From NCBI GenBank assembly GCA_965216695.1, contig OZ244212.1:806001-870000 (forward strand): a stretch of 64,000 nucleotides of DNA, given 5' to 3'. Source of the stretch: G965216695 sp965216695. GTDB taxonomy: Bacteria > Pseudomonadota > Gammaproteobacteria > Pseudomonadales > Azotimanducaceae. Positions 61,732 to 64,000 of this stretch are shown here, one piece after another. The translations under genes were made by a program, and so were the position numbers. Below the pieces are notes generated by a model that worked only from the letters and a program-made list of their open reading frames with translations, searched no databases and was not told the DNA's origin. Position 1 is the stretch's first letter. Every line of letters begins with the position of its first letter.

Positions 61732-64000
61732 ATGAGCACCCACGTTACTCGACTGTGTTTCCTGCTGATGCTGATGCTCGCATCGGCCGACGTGCAATCC
61801 GCCGCACCCGGTAACGCGCCGGAGAACGCATCTTCGCGACCGCTGTTCGACGTGCTACGCGAGTTTCAGGCACGCGGGGTACCGCTTTCATTCAGCTCCA
61901 ATATCGTGCGACCCGCGTACCGGGTGTCGGCGATCCCGGAAGGCCAGGACAACTTTGCGCGATTGTCTGAGCTATTGGCGCCGTTCGGCCTTTACGTTGA
62001 GCGCGCCGAGCGCGTCTGGTTCGTGCGGCGCAATGTCAGAACGACGGACGATCCGCCGGCACCGCCACCTGCACCAGCGGCGGTAGCCGAGATGATCGAA
62101 GAAATCGTTGTGACGTCATCCCGGTACGCCCTCGTGGACCGCAACCGCGCGTCACACACCACGCTCGACTCAGACGACTTCAACGTACTTCCTGAACTCG
62201 GCGACGACGCACTGCGCGTAGTGCAACACCTTCCCGGTACCGCTTCCCTCGGCCTCTCCGCCCGCCCGCACATCCGCGGCGGCTTACAGGATGAAACCCT
62301 GCTGCTCTTCCACAACGTCGAACTTCTGGAGCCGTTTCACCTGAAGGACTTTCAGAGCGTGTTCTCGACGCTCAATCCGAGCGTAATTGAGTCCATCGAG
62401 GTGTACACCGGCGGTTTTCCAGCCCGTTATGGCGGCCGGATGAGCGGTGTGATGGATATCCGTGCTCACGACCAGTTTGTGCGGCGCCTGGGCGGCGAAT
62501 TGGCCGTAAGCCCGTTTACCTCCTCCGCGCTGTTGTATGCCACCAGCGAGTCGGGCGACCAACGCATGACCCTCTCTGCTCGTCGAGGCAATCTGGACTG
62601 GATCACCCGTCGCCTCAATTCTTCCGTGGGCGAACCGTCCTACTCCGACTGGTTCGCGCGCTACGCATTCTCGCCGCTCGAGCACGTGGACGTAGACGTC
62701 GGTGTGCTGGCGTACGACGACGACGTCGTCCTTCAGGACCTGGAAGACGGCGTAGGCGAGTTTGCGCACTCCCGCTACGAGAACGCCTACGCGTGGGTGC
62801 AGATATCGCGACAACTGTCGCCCACCTGGCAGAGTCACACGCTCCTCTCCGCAGGTCGAATACGTCACGGTCGCGACGGCTTCATCAACGACGACGAAGC
62901 GGATGAGAGTGTCGCCACAATCCGGGACCGGCGACGCTTCGAAGTCTTCAGCCTGAGCCACGCGTACACCCAGGAACTGGGTGTACGCGTGGCAAGCGAA
63001 TACGGGATCAAACTCGTCTACCAACGCGGCCGCTACCGCTATGATGCGGTGATCGAACGGGGCGAACTCGCCGAGCTGATCGACATACCGATCGACATCG
63101 CGCGTGCAATCGCGTTGAACCCCAATGGCTTGAGCGGCAGCGCGTTCGCGAGCCTCAAATCCGACCTCAGCGAGCGTTGGCACGCAGAGCTGGGATTGCG
63201 CTGGGATTTTCAGGACTACGGTCCCCCGGCGTTCGAACAGCAGCTGAGTCCCCGCTTCAGTCTGCGATTCGATCCATGGTCGGATGCAGCCTTTCGCCTG
63301 TCTGTGGGCCGATTTTTCCAGCCCGAAGGCATCAACGAGCTGCAGGTGTCAGACGGCCTGGTGGACTTTCAGTCCCCCCAGCGCGCCGACCACGCAATTG
63401 TCAGTTTTGAACAATCCGCCAGAAACCACGCCCTGGTGTTCCGCGTGGAGGGGTTCGCGAAAGCGTTTCACAACCCCAAGGTGCGTTTCGAAAATCTGTT
63501 CAATCCACTGGTTCTGCTCCCCGAGGTAAAACCGGACCGGATACGCATCGCCGCTACCCGCGCCAAGGCGCGAGGCGTTGAGGTATCGTTGCGCTATCAA
63601 CCCAACGACACCGTGAGCCTGTGGACCGCCTTCACGCATGCCAGCGTGAAAGAAAAGGTAGCCGGCCGGTGGCGCTCGCGCCGTTGGGACCAGAAACAGT
63701 CGCTAGACGCGGGCCTGTCGATCGAGCGTGGCCGCTGGAGTTTTGCGGTCGTTTCCAGCTGGCACTCCGGGTGGCGCTCTACCGCGCTGCCGCTGTCGAT
63801 TGACGAGATCGAACCCGTAAACCTCGACTTCTACCGAACCACACTGCGCGACTTTCACTCGCTGGACGTGCGACTGAACCGCCAATGGCGCTTTGGACGG
63901 CACGCGCTCAACGCGTACCTCGAGATCACCAACGGGCTGAACCGCACCAACATCGGTGGTTTCGAGTATGAGCTGGAGGAAGACGACGACACCGGGGAGT
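61732..64000 (+). CDS. TonB-dependent receptor with STN domain (3' end beyond window)
   Basis: At least 756 codons; the stop lies outside. Signal peptide LCFLLMLMLASADVQSA. Residues about 35-100 are the secretin/TonB short N-terminal domain (PLSFSSNIVRPAYRV) used for signalling to FecR. The plug follows (IEEIVVTSSRYALVDRNR, ALRVVQHLPGTASLG, IRGGLQDETLLLFHNVELL, VYTGGFPARYGGRMSGV). The rest is beta-barrel with aromatic girdle residues. An outer-membrane receptor for an iron chelate or other large ligand; the ligand is unknown. A 16-bp perfect inverted repeat lies inside the coding sequence (62958-62992). Confidence 0.9.
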   Translation, partial: MSTHVTRLCFLLMLMLASADVQSAAPGNAPENASSRPLFDVLREFQARGVPLSFSSNIVRPAYRVSAIPEGQDNFARLSELLAPFGLYVERAERVWFVRRNVRTTDDPPAPPPAPAAVAEMIEEIVVTSSRYALVDRNRASHTTLDSDDFNVLPELGDDALRVVQHLPGTASLGLSARPHIRGGLQDETLLLFHNVELLEPFHLKDFQSVFSTLNPSVIESIEVYTGGFPARYGGRMSGVMDIRAHDQFVRRLGGELAVSPFTSSALLYATSESGDQRMTLSARRGNLDWITRRLNSSVGEPSYSDWFARYAFSPLEHVDVDVGVLAYDDDVVLQDLEDGVGEFAHSRYENAYAWVQISRQLSPTWQSHTLLSAGRIRHGRDGFINDDEADESVATIRDRRRFEVFSLSHAYTQELGVRVASEYGIKLVYQRGRYRYDAVIERGELAELIDIPIDIARAIALNPNGLSGSAFASLKSDLSERWHAELGLRWDFQDYGPPAFEQQLSPRFSLRFDPWSDAAFRLSVGRFFQPEGINELQVSDGLVDFQSPQRADHAIVSFEQSARNHALVFRVEGFAKAFHNPKVRFENLFNPLVLLPEVKPDRIRIAATRAKARGVEVSLRYQPNDTVSLWTAFTHASVKEKVAGRWRSRRWDQKQSLDAGLSIERGRWSFAVVSSWHSGWRSTALPLSIDEIEPVNLDFYRTTLRDFHSLDVRLNRQWRFGRHALNAYLEITNGLNRTNIGGFEYELEEDDDTGE
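62958..62992. repeat. 16-bp perfect inverted repeat inside the TonB receptor gene
   Basis: CCACGCGTACACCCAG, loop GAA, then CTGGGTGTACGCGTGG. The stem is GC-rich and perfect. In frame it encodes part of SHAYTQELGVRVAS in the barrel, so coding is not disturbed. It may affect mRNA folding or be coincidental. Confidence 0.7.

Overview
The window is GC-rich, densely coded chromosomal DNA, most likely from a heterotrophic gammaproteobacterium. Supporting signs are a CTGT-N8-ACAG LexA site in front of a dinB-type polymerase, a DUF4124 protein, an ECF sigma/NrsF pair, a FecI/FecR/TonB-receptor unit, CYP153-type and other bacterial P450s, and acetoacetyl-CoA synthetase. No rRNA, tRNA, phage, insertion sequence or CRISPR array was seen. 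The gene content (P450s with their ferredoxins, a Baeyer-Villiger-type monooxygenase, epoxide hydrolase, SDRs, a TauD-type dioxygenase, two ThDP enzymes, quinoproteins) suggests an aerobe that oxidises hydrophobic or ring-containing compounds. The genus cannot be read from the sequence.

The main result is that two genes contain an in-frame UGA that is best read as selenocysteine, so plain translation would split each into two fragments. One is a UGSC-family selenoprotein (20693-21214, minus; Sec92-Gly-Ser-Cys). The other is a ResA/TlpA-like redoxin with a W-A-S-W-Sec-G-C motif (48383-49549, minus; Sec168). Each UGA is followed by a hairpin whose three-base loop starts with G and lies 17-19 nt downstream, as in bacterial SECIS elements. 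The selenocysteine machinery (selA, selB, selC, selD) is not in this window.

Layout. 1-11.4 kb: three ToxR/CadC-type winged-helix regulators (one cut by the window edge, one with TPRs, one fused to a TIR domain and a membrane segment), small secreted proteins, a slightly less GC-rich block with a probably frame-disrupted gene, and a tightly overlapping minus-strand set gap - membrane protein - transglutaminase. 11.4-18.1 kb: an S9-peptidase-like protein that has lost its catalytic serine, then SDR - epoxide hydrolase - acetoacetyl-CoA synthetase - membrane metalloprotease. 18.1-22.9 kb: a five-gene minus-strand operon of thioredoxin-fold protein, UGSC selenoprotein, DUF4345, MFS transporter and TauD-family dioxygenase. 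23-29.4 kb: a membrane-anchored FHA-like/TPR protein, SOS-regulated DNA polymerase IV, an AmpG-like transporter and a CYP153-like P450. 29.3-33.6 kb: a ThDP enzyme, lipoprotein and GT-C-like membrane protein, preceded by an 11-codon open reading frame and a terminator that look like an attenuator. 33.8-39.3 kb: a BON-like protein, a 1166-residue membrane-anchored coiled coil with a helix-hairpin-helix end, and a MATE pump.

39.3-46.3 kb: spondin protein - ECF sigma - NrsF, a benzoylformate-decarboxylase-like enzyme, a quinone-oxidoreductase-like MDR, a ThuA protein, a SnoaL-like protein and an SDR that lacks the catalytic lysine. 46.4-51.6 kb: two cytochrome-c/PQQ-propeller lipoproteins flanking the second selenoprotein. 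51.6-59.9 kb: three P450-family genes (one without the haem cysteine), two ferredoxins, a cupin and a Baeyer-Villiger-type monooxygenase. 60.1-64 kb: FecI-type sigma, FecR-type anti-sigma and a TonB-dependent receptor that runs off the window.
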